Shown here piece after piece: positions 7,033 to 15,586 of a DNA stretch of 64,000 nucleotides. Made by a program: the position numbers and the translations under genes. The DNA comes from Clostridia bacterium (GTDB taxonomy: Bacteria > Bacillota > Clostridia > UMGS1883 > UMGS1540), in the NCBI GenBank assembly GCA_017450025.1, contig JAFSYJ010000027.1:18283-82282 (forward strand), in the 5' to 3' direction. The notes under the pieces were generated by a model. The model was not told where the DNA came from. It was given only the letters and a program-made list of their open reading frames with translations, and did no database searches. Position 1 is the first letter of the stretch. Each line of letters starts with the position of its first letter.

Positions 7033-8997
7033 TTAGCTTACATCAGTCATTTCAATATACTTTGCGCCGTTGGTGGAGATATAGTCCTTTCGTCCCTGCA
7101 AATTATCGCCAAGAAGCAGGTTGAACATCTCAGCTGTTCTTTCTTCATCATCAGGCATAACCTGTATCAGCCTTCTTGTGTCTGGATTCATTGTGGTTTG
7201 CCACATCATATCGGGGTCGTTTTCACCGAGACCCTTGGAGCGCTGAACTGTGTATTTTGCATCACCGAGATTTGAAATAATATCGGACTTTTCCTTTTCG
7301 TTATATGCAAAGTAGGTGTCTTTTTTTGTCGTGATTTCAAAAAGAGGGGATTCGGCGATATACACCTTGCCTTCTCTTATCAGCGTTGGCATAAGCTTGA
7401 AAATCATTGTCAGAATAAGCGTTCGTATCTGATAGCCGTCAACATCGGCATCTGTGCAGATAATAATTTTATTCCACCTTAAATTATCAAGCGAAAACGC
7501 GCTGAAGTCCTTGTTTTTAATTTCCATACCGCAGCCCAAAACCCTGACAAGATCCATGATAATATCGCTATTGAAAATCTTGTTGAGATCGGACTTGAGG
7601 CAATTTAAGATCTTGCCGCGCACGGGTATTATCGCCTGAAATTCCGCGTCTCTGCCAAGCTTGCACGAGCCGAGCGCGCTATCGCCCTCTACTATATAAA
7701 CCTCGCGGCGCGAAATATCACGCGTGCGGCAATCCACAAACTTTTGAACGCGGTTTGTTATATCTACATTTTTGGCGAGCTTCTTTTTGAGGTTGGCTCT
7801 TGTCTTTTCGGCAGTTTCGCGGCTTCTCTTATTCAGCAAAAGCTGATTTATGATTTTTTCGGCTTCTTCCTTTTTTTCGATAAAATAAACTTCAAGATTA
7901 TGACGCAGGAATTCGGTCATAGCGTCAGCAATAAATTTATTATTTATCGCTTTTTTTGTCTGGTTTTCATAATCCGTATGCGTTGAAAACGAGTTCGACA
8001 CAAGCGCAAGGCTGTCCTGCACATCTGCAAATGTGATTTTTGATTCGTTTTTATTATACTTATTATTTTGGCGTGCGTAGTTATCTATTGCATATACAAA
8101 CGCGTTTTTTACTGCCTTGTCGGGTGAGCCGCCGTGCTCCAAAAAGCTCGAATTATGATAGTATTCTATAAAGCTGTCATCATTTGTAAAGCAAAATGCA
8201 AAGTTCATCAGCACTTTATAATCGGGCTTGTCCTCGCGGTCGCGGCCTGTCCGCTCGCCTGATATTGTCTGTATCGTTGTAAATGCGCTCTTTGAACAGC
8301 GTTCCGCGAGATAGTCACTTATTCCGTTTTTGTAAAAGTACTCGTATTCTTCAAAGCCGTCGGGCGTTTCATCTTTAAGCTTAAAGGTTATTCCGGCATT
8401 TACAACGGCCTGCTTCTTCAAAACCTCCTGATAGTATTCAAGAGGAATGTCAATATCGGTAAAGACTTCTATGTCAGGGCGCCATTTTATCGTTGTCCCT
8501 GTCTTTTTAAAGCGTGTTTCGTACTTATACAGTCCGCCGATATTTTCGCCCTTTTCAAAAAACAGCTCGTGTCTGTATCCATCACGCAAAACGGTGACAT
8601 TCATATATTCCGAGGCGTACTGCGTGGCGCAGGCGCCAAGTCCGTTCAAGCCAAGGCTGTATTCGTAATTCTTGCTTGAATTGTTGTCGTACTTTCCGCC
8701 TGCGTAAAGCTCGCAGAATACAAGCTCCCAATTATAGCGTTCTTCACTCGGATTATAGTCCACGGGGATACCGCGCCCCATATCCGAAACCTCAATCGAC
8801 TTGTCCAAAAAGCGTGTGACTTCGATTATGTTGCCGTAGCCTTCTTTTGCCTCGTCAATGGAATTGGACAAAATCTCAAAAAAGGCGTGTTCGCAGCCGT
8901 CAAGTCCGTTTGAGCCAAATATAACGCCGGGGCGTTCTCTGACCCTTGCCGCGCCTTTCAGGGATTTTATGCTTTCATTATCATAGCTTTTTGACAT
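7033..8997 (-). CDS. parE: DNA topoisomerase IV / gyrase subunit B-like ATPase
   Basis: A 654-residue type IIA topoisomerase B subunit. It has a GHKL ATPase domain (Asn-Asp in LSNSIDEAKEG; DMGRGIP), a transducer region and a Toprim domain with EGDSA and DADVDG metal ligands, then the conserved SKGLGENDP. It hydrolyses ATP to drive strand passage together with an A subunit, most likely the ParC-like protein at 20702-22867. EGDSALGSCKLGRD deviates from the usual EGDSAGGSAKQGRD, so this is a divergent ParE-type paralogue rather than the main GyrB. The start at 8997 has GGAG 6 bp upstream; upstream in-frame ATGs lack one. Confidence 0.85.
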   Translation of the reverse strand: MSKSYDNESIKSLKGAARVRERPGVIFGSNGLDGCEHAFFEILSNSIDEAKEGYGNIIEVTRFLDKSIEVSDMGRGIPVDYNPSEERYNWELVFCELYAGGKYDNNSSKNYEYSLGLNGLGACATQYASEYMNVTVLRDGYRHELFFEKGENIGGLYKYETRFKKTGTTIKWRPDIEVFTDIDIPLEYYQEVLKKQAVVNAGITFKLKDETPDGFEEYEYFYKNGISDYLAERCSKSAFTTIQTISGERTGRDREDKPDYKVLMNFAFCFTNDDSFIEYYHNSSFLEHGGSPDKAVKNAFVYAIDNYARQNNKYNKNESKITFADVQDSLALVSNSFSTHTDYENQTKKAINNKFIADAMTEFLRHNLEVYFIEKKEEAEKIINQLLLNKRSRETAEKTRANLKKKLAKNVDITNRVQKFVDCRTRDISRREVYIVEGDSALGSCKLGRDAEFQAIIPVRGKILNCLKSDLNKIFNSDIIMDLVRVLGCGMEIKNKDFSAFSLDNLRWNKIIICTDADVDGYQIRTLILTMIFKLMPTLIREGKVYIAESPLFEITTKKDTYFAYNEKEKSDIISNLGDAKYTVQRSKGLGENDPDMMWQTTMNPDTRRLIQVMPDDEERTAEMFNLLLGDNLQGRKDYISTNGAKYIEMTDVS

Positions 8998-9039
8998 TTT
9001 AATCTCCATTCCGCCGCTTTGCGTCGGCACAAAAAGTTA

Positions 9040-10191
9040 TTATTGATTAACTCCGTATTTTTGCTGCAAATTTTTGCGTCTTGCAAGGAGCGTATTACAT
9101 ATCCAAAGTACAGATATAATTACGGTTATATCAAGGCTGAGCTGGTGCATAACGAGCCTGCGGCTTATTGAAGCAAGTCCGCCCGTCAGAACGGTGGAGG
9201 CAAAGAATACCGCCGACGATACGGCAAGCAAAATTGCAACATCCGCTAAAGATGGTTCTCTTTTGAGGCTTTTTGCTGCTATTACCAAAACCGCAACGAA
9301 AAATGCTGCCATTACCAAAAGTGAAGATATGGGAATAAATCTTCTGAAATAGCTCCACAGCCCCGGTACTTGTTTAATACCATAGTCCGCGTCAGCCTTG
9401 TTTGGAATATAATCCTGTGAAAGGAACGGCGCGTTTTTAGCCGCCGCATCAAGAGTTTTTAAGGTGGTTTCTTCGGTAATAATTTCCGTTCCGTCATTTT
9501 TGTAATTCGGAGCCGTACCGCAGAGCAATACACTTAATATCAATATTATTACAGCCGCTGCCGCAGGTATAGCTTTAAATTTTTCGGCAAAGCAGAAGCG
9601 AATGGCAATAGCCGCCGCAAGTACAGCCGCCACAATGCCTATACCGCTTAGTGACAGGAGAACGGCTGAGATCACGGTCAAAACGAGGCACGGTATGTTA
9701 TATTTGCCGTTTGAAAGCATAAACATCAGCGAGCCTGCCATAAGAGTGAAAGCACTTATATACAGCGCATCGGTATAAAACGAATTGAAATATCCTATAT
9801 ATCCGATGTCGCAAAGAATTATTGCGGCTAAAACAGAAATTACAAGATGAATATATTTATTATCTGATTTTATTGAGGCTATTATGAGGCATAACCCTGT
9901 GATATACATAGGCGCATACAAAAGCGCAAGCAGGCGAATGTCAAAAATTTCACCCGAAAAGAATTTTGCAATGCTTACAGGGAAAAAGTGTTCGCCCGAA
10001 TCTTCACCGCCGACGCCGAACTGCGTATTAAACACGCCTTCTTTGGAGCCTTCAAGATTATAAATGCCGTTAGAAGTGAATAAATTGTAAAAGCTTCCGT
10101 CATCTGATTTGCCGAAGAACGGCGGCACAAAAAGCGTAAAGATTATCAAAAGAGACGCGATTATCATTATGATCAGTTTTTGGTTTTTCAT
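9040..10191 (-). CDS. Multi-pass membrane protein of unknown function
   Basis: A 383-residue, strongly hydrophobic protein with about ten predicted membrane segments. An N-terminal signal-anchor (LIIMIIASLLIIFTLFVPP) is followed by an outside-type loop rich in Gly/Asp/Phe (GVGGEDSGEHFFPV) and then GYFNSFYTDALY between helices. This topology and the NSFY motif resemble some GT-C-type membrane proteins, but no catalytic motif can be assigned. It lies 14 bp after the VanW gene and 42 bp before parE, so the three are probably co-transcribed. A cell-envelope role is inferred only from the VanW neighbour. Start ATG has GGAG 8 bp upstream. Confidence 0.6.
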   Translation of the reverse strand: MKNQKLIIMIIASLLIIFTLFVPPFFGKSDDGSFYNLFTSNGIYNLEGSKEGVFNTQFGVGGEDSGEHFFPVSIAKFFSGEIFDIRLLALLYAPMYITGLCLIIASIKSDNKYIHLVISVLAAIILCDIGYIGYFNSFYTDALYISAFTLMAGSLMFMLSNGKYNIPCLVLTVISAVLLSLSGIGIVAAVLAAAIAIRFCFAEKFKAIPAAAAVIILILSVLLCGTAPNYKNDGTEIITEETTLKTLDAAAKNAPFLSQDYIPNKADADYGIKQVPGLWSYFRRFIPISSLLVMAAFFVAVLVIAAKSLKREPSLADVAILLAVSSAVFFASTVLTGGLASISRRLVMHQLSLDITVIISVLWICNTLLARRKNLQQKYGVNQ

Positions 10192-10205
10192 AAGAATATC
10201 TCCTG

Positions 10206-11858
10206 TTATTCAACTATAATTTCGCCGCCCAAAACATCTTCTTCCGCAGCGGGCGGTATAATCTCCTGCTGATGGGTATCGGCAGGCTTTTCGGGTTCGG
10301 GCTTTTCAATCTCTTTTGCAGGTCCCGTACCGACGGACATTATCGTTTTGACTGCCGCGTATGTACTTTTTGAAACTAATGTTTTTTCACCGGTCTTTCC
10401 GTTTGAGGTGACTGCCTTGAATGTTTCAACAACGCTGCCGGGCGAACCGGCTTTTTTCTCCTTTTTCTCACCGAGTGGAAGCGTAGGGTCAGGCTCTTCT
10501 TCGATTTTAGGCTCGATTATTCCTGTGCGAATCGGTATGATTTCCACCTTTTCATCTATATCTTTATAGCCCAAAAGCTCTATATAAACTGTTCCGCCGC
10601 CTGCGGATGCAACAATTTTGAGCGGATACGGTGTGTTGTTTTTAAACTTGAAATCTATATTTCCGTAATCTACGGTCGCGTCCTGTCCGAGAGGCACATA
10701 CGATACGGGAAGCTGGTGATTTACTCTTTCCACAACCTCAAGGTTGGCGTACAAAACAGAACAGTAAAGCGTTGATGATACCTGACAAATTCCTCCGCCG
10801 ATTCCGTCAACGACCTCGTTATTCATATAGACATGGGCGATTTTAAAGCCTGCGTCCTCTGTGCGCTCTCCCAGAGTGCCGTTATATGAGAACACATCGC
10901 CGGGCATAAGCACGGTGTTATTAAGAAGCTGTGCCGCAAGTGCGATATTTTCGCTCCTCGATACATCGCCGCTGTTATAATTTGTGCGGTAGCTTGATAG
11001 CTTTTTGGCAAACAGTTTGGCTTGTGCATCTTCTGTTGTGACCTCCGGCGAAGTGATCGTCGCCGGTATGGTATATGTCTGGCCGTAATCTTTATTTTCT
11101 TTTATTATTTTTGCGGCTTCGGTTTTATCAAAATCCACGCCGTAAACCGCAGGGACAACATAAACCTCTTTGCCTTCAAGCTCATAATATGCGTCCTGCG
11201 GCTCGTTATGTACTTCGATATAAAGCTCATTAACATCAATGTCCTTAGGCAGTCTCTCTTGCTTTTCAAAAACAAGCTTTTCGCTGAAATTATAGTTACC
11301 CAAAGTATTTAATATTTCATCCGTAACGGCATCAATATCTGGAATATCACCGGGAGTACCGTTTGTCAGATAAAACTTTGAATCCTTGATTTCGTATGAA
11401 TATTCCGTGACAGGTGTTCCTGTACCTTCCATAAGCTCGGAAAGCTTTGAGGCGAGCTTATGACCGTCATAGTTATATTCCATCGGTATATTATGACCTT
11501 TGAAAAGCGACGATAAAACGCTTGACAGCCGTTTGAAAAAGCCTCCGCTTCTGCCGTATTCGAATGCTTTTTGTGCGGTTTCCGCATTTGAGAACGAAAC
11601 ATCAAAGTCCTTTGTATCTAACGAGCGCGGCTTTGATGCCAATACAAGGCTTAATTCACCGCCCTGCGGCCGTTTGCCGTATGCTTTGTCCAAAGCCTCC
11701 GTTGCTTCTGTAACCGACATACCTCCCAAGTTCACTCCTGCCGCTTTGACTCCGCTGTATATATTTTTGGGGGCATACACGCAAAGTACAAGAGCAATAA
11801 CCAGAGCAAGTATTGCGGCGCCTGTTATGATCAATGTCAGTTTCTTTTTTGGAGACAC
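10206..11858 (-). CDS. VanW-family cell-wall protein with PG-binding and G5-like domains
   Basis: A 550-residue protein anchored by one N-terminal helix (~7-28). Outside the cell it has two peptidoglycan-binding (PG_binding_4-type) regions (~55-170 and ~215-280), a VanW domain (~290-420, including PGDVFSYNGTLGERT and GGGICQVSSTLY), then a Pro/Glu-rich linker, a G5-like stretch and an acidic tail. VanW proteins occur near peptidoglycan cross-linking genes; their biochemical role is unsettled. The start is taken as GTG at 11858, preceded by AAGAGGTG; the upstream ATG at 11888 lacks a ribosome site. Transcribed from the promoter at 11898-11926. Confidence 0.82.
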   Translation of the reverse strand: MSPKKKLTLIITGAAILALVIALVLCVYAPKNIYSGVKAAGVNLGGMSVTEATEALDKAYGKRPQGGELSLVLASKPRSLDTKDFDVSFSNAETAQKAFEYGRSGGFFKRLSSVLSSLFKGHNIPMEYNYDGHKLASKLSELMEGTGTPVTEYSYEIKDSKFYLTNGTPGDIPDIDAVTDEILNTLGNYNFSEKLVFEKQERLPKDIDVNELYIEVHNEPQDAYYELEGKEVYVVPAVYGVDFDKTEAAKIIKENKDYGQTYTIPATITSPEVTTEDAQAKLFAKKLSSYRTNYNSGDVSRSENIALAAQLLNNTVLMPGDVFSYNGTLGERTEDAGFKIAHVYMNNEVVDGIGGGICQVSSTLYCSVLYANLEVVERVNHQLPVSYVPLGQDATVDYGNIDFKFKNNTPYPLKIVASAGGGTVYIELLGYKDIDEKVEIIPIRTGIIEPKIEEEPDPTLPLGEKKEKKAGSPGSVVETFKAVTSNGKTGEKTLVSKSTYAAVKTIMSVGTGPAKEIEKPEPEKPADTHQQEIIPPAAEEDVLGGEIIVE

Positions 11859-11897
11859 AAAATACACCTCTTCGTAATGATAATACATACATATTCT

Positions 11898-11926
11898 ATT
11901 ATATCAGTAAAAATCAGCATAGTAAA
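11898..11926 (-). promoter_or_regulatory. Promoter for the VanW-membrane protein-parE unit
   Basis: On the minus strand TTTACT (11921-11926), 17 bp, TATAAT (11898-11903). Confidence 0.7.
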
Positions 11927-11984
11927 GAAATTTTTCAAAAAAATACAAAAATTTTGATATAAAAATATTTTGATGCCAATATGC

Positions 11985-12013
11985 TTGCAAATTTGACGGA
12001 AATATGGTATAAA
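11985..12013 (+). promoter_or_regulatory. Promoter for the ECF S component-hflX-yigZ unit
   Basis: TTGCAA (11985-11990), 17 bp ending TGG, TATAAA (12008-12013). No riboswitch-like fold is visible in the ~35-nt leader. Confidence 0.6.
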
Positions 12014-12049
12014 TATTTAGAAAATAGCGTTAAAAGGACAGGTTTGTGA

Positions 12050-12562
12050 ATGAAAATAAAAAAGTACATATACATAGGCATACTTATAGTCCTCGCAATA
12101 ATCTTGACGCGGTTTGTTCAAATCCCGCTTGTCTTTATTCCCGGATTTAACGACAGAATAAGTCTCGGATTTTTGCCCGTTGCTTTGGGCGGCTCGCTTT
12201 TCGGTCCGCTCGGCGGCGCATTGGTCGGCGGACTGGAGGACTTAATTCGCGCGCTTATATTTCCGCAGGGCGATATAAATTTGCTTTTTACGCTTAACGC
12301 AGCTCTCAGAGGTGTTATTTACGGACTGCTGCTCAAAAAAATGAATATAAAAAATATAGTGATTGCAAGTATTATAATATTTATTTTGAACAATACTTTA
12401 ATTATGAGCGGAATAATAAGCATTTATTACGGTGTGCCGTTTTGGGCGTCGCTTATCAAAAAGGCAGGTGTAAGCGCCGTAAACTGTGTTATTCAGATAA
12501 TTGTTTTATCTTCCGTCGGAATACCGATTGAAAGGAAGCTTGGTTATGTACGAGAACGGTGA
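12050..12562 (+). CDS. ECF transporter S component, folate-type
   Basis: A 170-residue membrane protein with five to six helices that resembles the substrate-binding (S) subunits of energy-coupling factor vitamin importers. The block ISLGFLPVALGGSLFGPLGG followed by ALVGG and LNAALRGVIYGLLL matches the FolT-like subgroup, so folate is the best guess. The ATPase and T subunits are not in this window, which is normal for group II ECF systems that share one energizing module. It overlaps the start of hflX by 17 bp. Confidence 0.78.
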   Translation: MKIKKYIYIGILIVLAIILTRFVQIPLVFIPGFNDRISLGFLPVALGGSLFGPLGGALVGGLEDLIRALIFPQGDINLLFTLNAALRGVIYGLLLKKMNIKNIVIASIIIFILNNTLIMSGIISIYYGVPFWASLIKKAGVSAVNCVIQIIVLSSVGIPIERKLGYVRER

Positions 12563-13808
12563 AATACAAGAAAAAGCAATTCTTGCCGGAGTACATTGCG
12601 GACTTGCGGACAGCCTTAAAGATACCACAGAGGAATCTATGCGTGAGCTGGAGCTTCTTGCCGCTACGGCAGGAGCGGAGGTCGTTGGAACACTTATACA
12701 AAACCGCGAAGCTCCCGACAAGGCGACTTATGTAGGAGAAGGCAAGCTCGCGGAAATTGCGGCGGCTTGCGAAACTCTTGGGGCAAACCTTGTAATCTTT
12801 GACGATGAGCTGACAGGCTCGCAGCTTAAAAATATCGAAAAGGCGCTTGACGGGATTCGAGTTATCGACCGCAGCGCACTTATATTGGACATATTTGCGC
12901 AGCGCGCGCTTTCGGGCGAAGGCAAGTTACAGGTAGAACTCGCGCAGTACAAATACAATCTGCCGCGTCTTGGCGGCGGCTATACATCGCTTTCAAGACT
13001 CGGCGGCGGAATAGGTACACGAGGGCCGGGTGAAACAAAGCTCGAAACGGACAGGCGTTATATAAGAGGCAGAATAAACGCGCTTGAAAGCGAGATACGC
13101 GCCATAGCAAGACACCGCGAGCTTATTCGTGAGCGCAGAAGAAAAAACGAAACCCCTGTTGCCGCGCTTGTGGGTTACACAAATGCGGGAAAATCCACAA
13201 TACTGAATGCTTTGACAGAGGCAGGCGTTCTGGCTGAAGATATGCTTTTTGCAACGCTTGACCCGACAGCGCGCCGTATTACAATGCCCGACGGCAGAGA
13301 ATCGGTGCTTATCGACACAGTAGGATTCATAAGAAAACTGCCGCATCATTTAATTGAGGCCTTTAAATCCACTCTTGAGGAAGCCGTAACGGCAGATGTA
13401 CTTTTGCATATAATAGATTCGTCAAGCGAGGAGATGGAAAATCAGACGGCGGTTGTTGATGACTTGCTTCGTTCTCTCGGCTGCGAACAGAAGCCTGTTA
13501 TAAGAGTGTACAATAAAATAGATTTAAATAAAAATTTCCTTCCGAAGCCGCCATATACGCAGAAAAGCGTTTTTATTTCGGCAAAGAGCGGAGAGGGGAT
13601 AGATACGCTTATAAAAGAGCTTGATTATTCCCTGCCCGGAAGAAGAACAAAAATGCGTGTTTTAGTTCCATATACAGACGGCGGAGCGACAAATGACATA
13701 CGCCTGCTGGATTCGCTTATTTCAGAGGAATATACTCCCGATGGCGTGATGCTTGAATTTATGGCAGACGAAAAAGCGCGGAGCGCATTTGAAAAATACG
13801 AGGTATAA
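12546..13808 (+). CDS. hflX: GTPase HflX
   Basis: A 420-residue ribosome-associated GTPase that splits stalled or heat-damaged 70S ribosomes. Visible are the HflX N-terminal domain (VGEGKLAEI, LVIFDDELTGSQLKNIE), the family motif GGGIGTRGPGETKLETDRR, and the G domain with P-loop GYTNAGKS, G3 DTVGF and G4 NKID. The chosen ATG lies inside the end of the preceding gene and has AAAGGAAG ~7 bp upstream, indicating translational coupling. A start at 12501 would add 15 residues with no ribosome site. Confidence 0.93.
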   Translation: MYENGEIQEKAILAGVHCGLADSLKDTTEESMRELELLAATAGAEVVGTLIQNREAPDKATYVGEGKLAEIAAACETLGANLVIFDDELTGSQLKNIEKALDGIRVIDRSALILDIFAQRALSGEGKLQVELAQYKYNLPRLGGGYTSLSRLGGGIGTRGPGETKLETDRRYIRGRINALESEIRAIARHRELIRERRRKNETPVAALVGYTNAGKSTILNALTEAGVLAEDMLFATLDPTARRITMPDGRESVLIDTVGFIRKLPHHLIEAFKSTLEEAVTADVLLHIIDSSSEEMENQTAVVDDLLRSLGCEQKPVIRVYNKIDLNKNFLPKPPYTQKSVFISAKSGEGIDTLIKELDYSLPGRRTKMRVLVPYTDGGATNDIRLLDSLISEEYTPDGVMLEFMADEKARSAFEKYEV

Positions 13809-13811
13809 CCT

Positions 13812-14444
13812 ATGAAAGACTACATTACGGTCGAAAATGAAGCGCAAATTGAAACAGAAGTAAAAAAATCGCGGTTTATTGCTTCTGTCAGACATATTGA
13901 AAACGAGGCTGAGGCTTTTGCGTTTATAAATGAAGTCAAATCACAATATAAAGAGGCGTCACACAATGTGTATGCCTTTGTGTGCCGCGATAATAATTCG
14001 GAGCGCTACACAGATGACGGCGAACCTGCAAAAACCGCAGGTATGCCTGTTTTAGATGTACTTCTGAAGGGCAATATAACAGATGCGTGTATTGTTGTGA
14101 CAAGGTATTTCGGCGGAACGCTTCTCGGTACGGGCGGCCTTGTGCGCGCATACGGACAAGCGGCAAAGGACGCTGTCCAAAAAGCAGGCGTTGTAAAGAT
14201 GGTTTACAGTAAAATTTACTCGCTTGCAACAGATTATTCTTACATAGGAAAAATACAGTATGCCGCGGCGGAAAAGGGGTACGAAATAATCGAAACACAG
14301 TTCGGTCAGAATGTTTACATGACACTTGGCGTTGAAGACGCAGGTGCAAGCCGAATGGTAGACGACATAACGCAGATAACAAACGGACAGGCGAAGATTG
14401 AATTTGTTGGGGAACGGTTTGTAAAGACAAAACCGGGGCAGTAG
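13812..14444 (+). CDS. yigZ: YigZ/IMPACT-family protein
   Basis: A 210-residue protein of the UPF0029 (IMPACT N-terminal) family. Diagnostic segments are KKSRFIASVRHIENEAEAF, SHNVYAFVCRD, DDGEPAKTAGMPVLDVL and RYFGGTLLGTGGLVRAYG; a DUF1949-type C-terminal ferredoxin-like domain follows. Bacterial members bind nucleic acid or ribosomes, but the precise role is unknown. It starts 3 bp after hflX, and its stop codon lies inside the stem of the terminator at 14437-14479. Confidence 0.9.
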   Translation: MKDYITVENEAQIETEVKKSRFIASVRHIENEAEAFAFINEVKSQYKEASHNVYAFVCRDNNSERYTDDGEPAKTAGMPVLDVLLKGNITDACIVVTRYFGGTLLGTGGLVRAYGQAAKDAVQKAGVVKMVYSKIYSLATDYSYIGKIQYAAAEKGYEIIETQFGQNVYMTLGVEDAGASRMVDDITQITNGQAKIEFVGERFVKTKPGQ

Positions 14445-14479
14445 TAAAACAGGTTAAAAAGTTTTGCTACTGCCTTTTT
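14437..14479 (+). terminator. Terminator after yigZ
   Basis: GGCAGTAGTAAAAC pairs with GTTTTGCTACTGCC (a 14-bp stem with one wobble) and is followed by TTTTT. The left arm includes the TAG stop of yigZ. Confidence 0.85.
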
Positions 14480-14503
14480 AGGGCGAAGAGAAAATAGTGC
14501 AGA

Positions 14504-14579
14504 ACGGACAAACTGAGCCAAAGCAAAGCTTTGGGGTACCGAAGCTGTATATGTATACAGCGAGGCGAAGTTTGTTCGT
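14504..14579. repeat. Palindromic element able to form a three-way junction
   Basis: Outer arms ACGGACAAACT (14504-14514) and AGTTTGTTCGT (14569-14579) pair with one G-T. Between them lie two independent hairpins: CCAAAGC-AAA-GCTTTGG (14518-14534) and GCTGTATA-TG-TATACAGC (14544-14561). No reading frame runs through it. The design resembles REP-type or other dispersed palindromic elements; no second copy is in the window. Confidence 0.65.
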
Positions 14580-14580
14580 A

Positions 14581-14699
14581 GCATAAAGCATAAAACATAA
14601 AAATTCGCCGGAAAGCGAATTTTTACATTGAGTTTAATATTATTCTATTTAAACTGCTTTTTTAAATGTCAGTTATAATATATTTTTCATGCTTTATGC
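14581..14699. repeat. Inverted repeat flanking the bidirectional terminator
   Basis: GCATAAAGCAT (14581-14591) is perfectly inverted as ATGCTTTATGC (14689-14699), 97 bp apart, around the hairpin at 14599-14624. Confidence 0.5.
14599..14624. terminator. Bidirectional terminator between yigZ and ogg
   Basis: AAAAATTCGC pairs perfectly with GCGAATTTTT around a 6-nt loop; A-run and T-run on either side let it act in both directions. Confidence 0.75.
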
Positions 14700-14725
14700 G
14701 ATCTGTGCATTTTATCAAAGCCCTT

Positions 14726-15577
14726 TTATTGAGCGCGTCTCCAATAAAACAGATATTGCTGCGCTATGCCTGCATTATCACCGAAAATGCGGTAGCCTGT
14801 CTCGCGTGCGTCTTTTTCATCGCATCCGTAAAGCTCTCCCATAACGCGCTTTACCCATACATCGGTGGGGAATACATCAAACTTTCCAAATGAAAACAGC
14901 AGTATGCAGTCGGCAACCTTCGGTCCGACGCCGCTTATTTTGCAAAGTGCCTTTTGTGCATCTGCGGCAGACATCTCTGATATTGCTTTTTGGTCTATTT
15001 CACCGCGCAGGTACGATTTAATAGCGCTGACTATGTATTTTGCTCTGTATCCGCTTTTGAGAGGCGCTAAATCAGACTCTTTGATGCCGTCAAGAGCTTC
15101 GGGCTTCGGGAAAGCATAAAAAACATCACCGTTATATTCAAGCTTTTCACCAAAAAGAGCGGAAAAGCGGTTAATAATTCCTTGTATTCGCGGGATATTA
15201 TTATTCGCCGAGATAATAAATGAAATCAGAGCTTCAAAAAAATCCTGCCTCAAAATCCTGATGCCGCTTCCGTATAAAACTGCGTCTTTTATTATTGGGT
15301 CGGCAGAAAGGCCTTTTTTGATTTTTCCGTAATCGCGTTCCAGGTCAAAATAATTCTTCCAGATTTTTAAATAATCCTGCTCGTTACAGTTATTAAAAAC
15401 AATATTTTTGCCCCGTTTTTCAACATTAAGGACTTTGCCGTGGGCAACGCCCGTAAAGCTGCCGTTTGGCTGTTCGTACCAGCGGAAGCACTGTCCGCAG
15501 GTAAAAATCTGTTCGGGGTCAAAATAGTCCGCAGATATTATTTCTACCGAATTTGATGAGGTTTTATATTCGCACAT
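14726..15577 (-). CDS. ogg: 8-oxoguanine DNA glycosylase
   Basis: A 283-residue bifunctional glycosylase/AP lyase that removes 8-oxoguanine from DNA. The N-terminal OGG_N domain includes FTCGQCFRWYEQPNGSFTG. The helix-hairpin-helix-GPD motif is ISGVGPKVADCILLFSFG, which contains the catalytic Lys (GPKVADC), followed by the catalytic Asp in FPTDVWVKRVM. It is the third gene of the cdaA-cdaR-ogg transcript, 9 bp after cdaR. ATG preceded by AAGGTG. Confidence 0.92.
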   Translation of the reverse strand: MCEYKTSSNSVEIISADYFDPEQIFTCGQCFRWYEQPNGSFTGVAHGKVLNVEKRGKNIVFNNCNEQDYLKIWKNYFDLERDYGKIKKGLSADPIIKDAVLYGSGIRILRQDFFEALISFIISANNNIPRIQGIINRFSALFGEKLEYNGDVFYAFPKPEALDGIKESDLAPLKSGYRAKYIVSAIKSYLRGEIDQKAISEMSAADAQKALCKISGVGPKVADCILLFSFGKFDVFPTDVWVKRVMGELYGCDEKDARETGYRIFGDNAGIAQQYLFYWRRAQ

Positions 15578-15586
15578 TTTTTCACC

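Noticed and set aside
11859..12049. Possible tetrahydrofolate riboswitch before the folate-type ECF gene
   Set aside because: The leader after the promoter is only ~35 nt and shows no conserved fold or junction.
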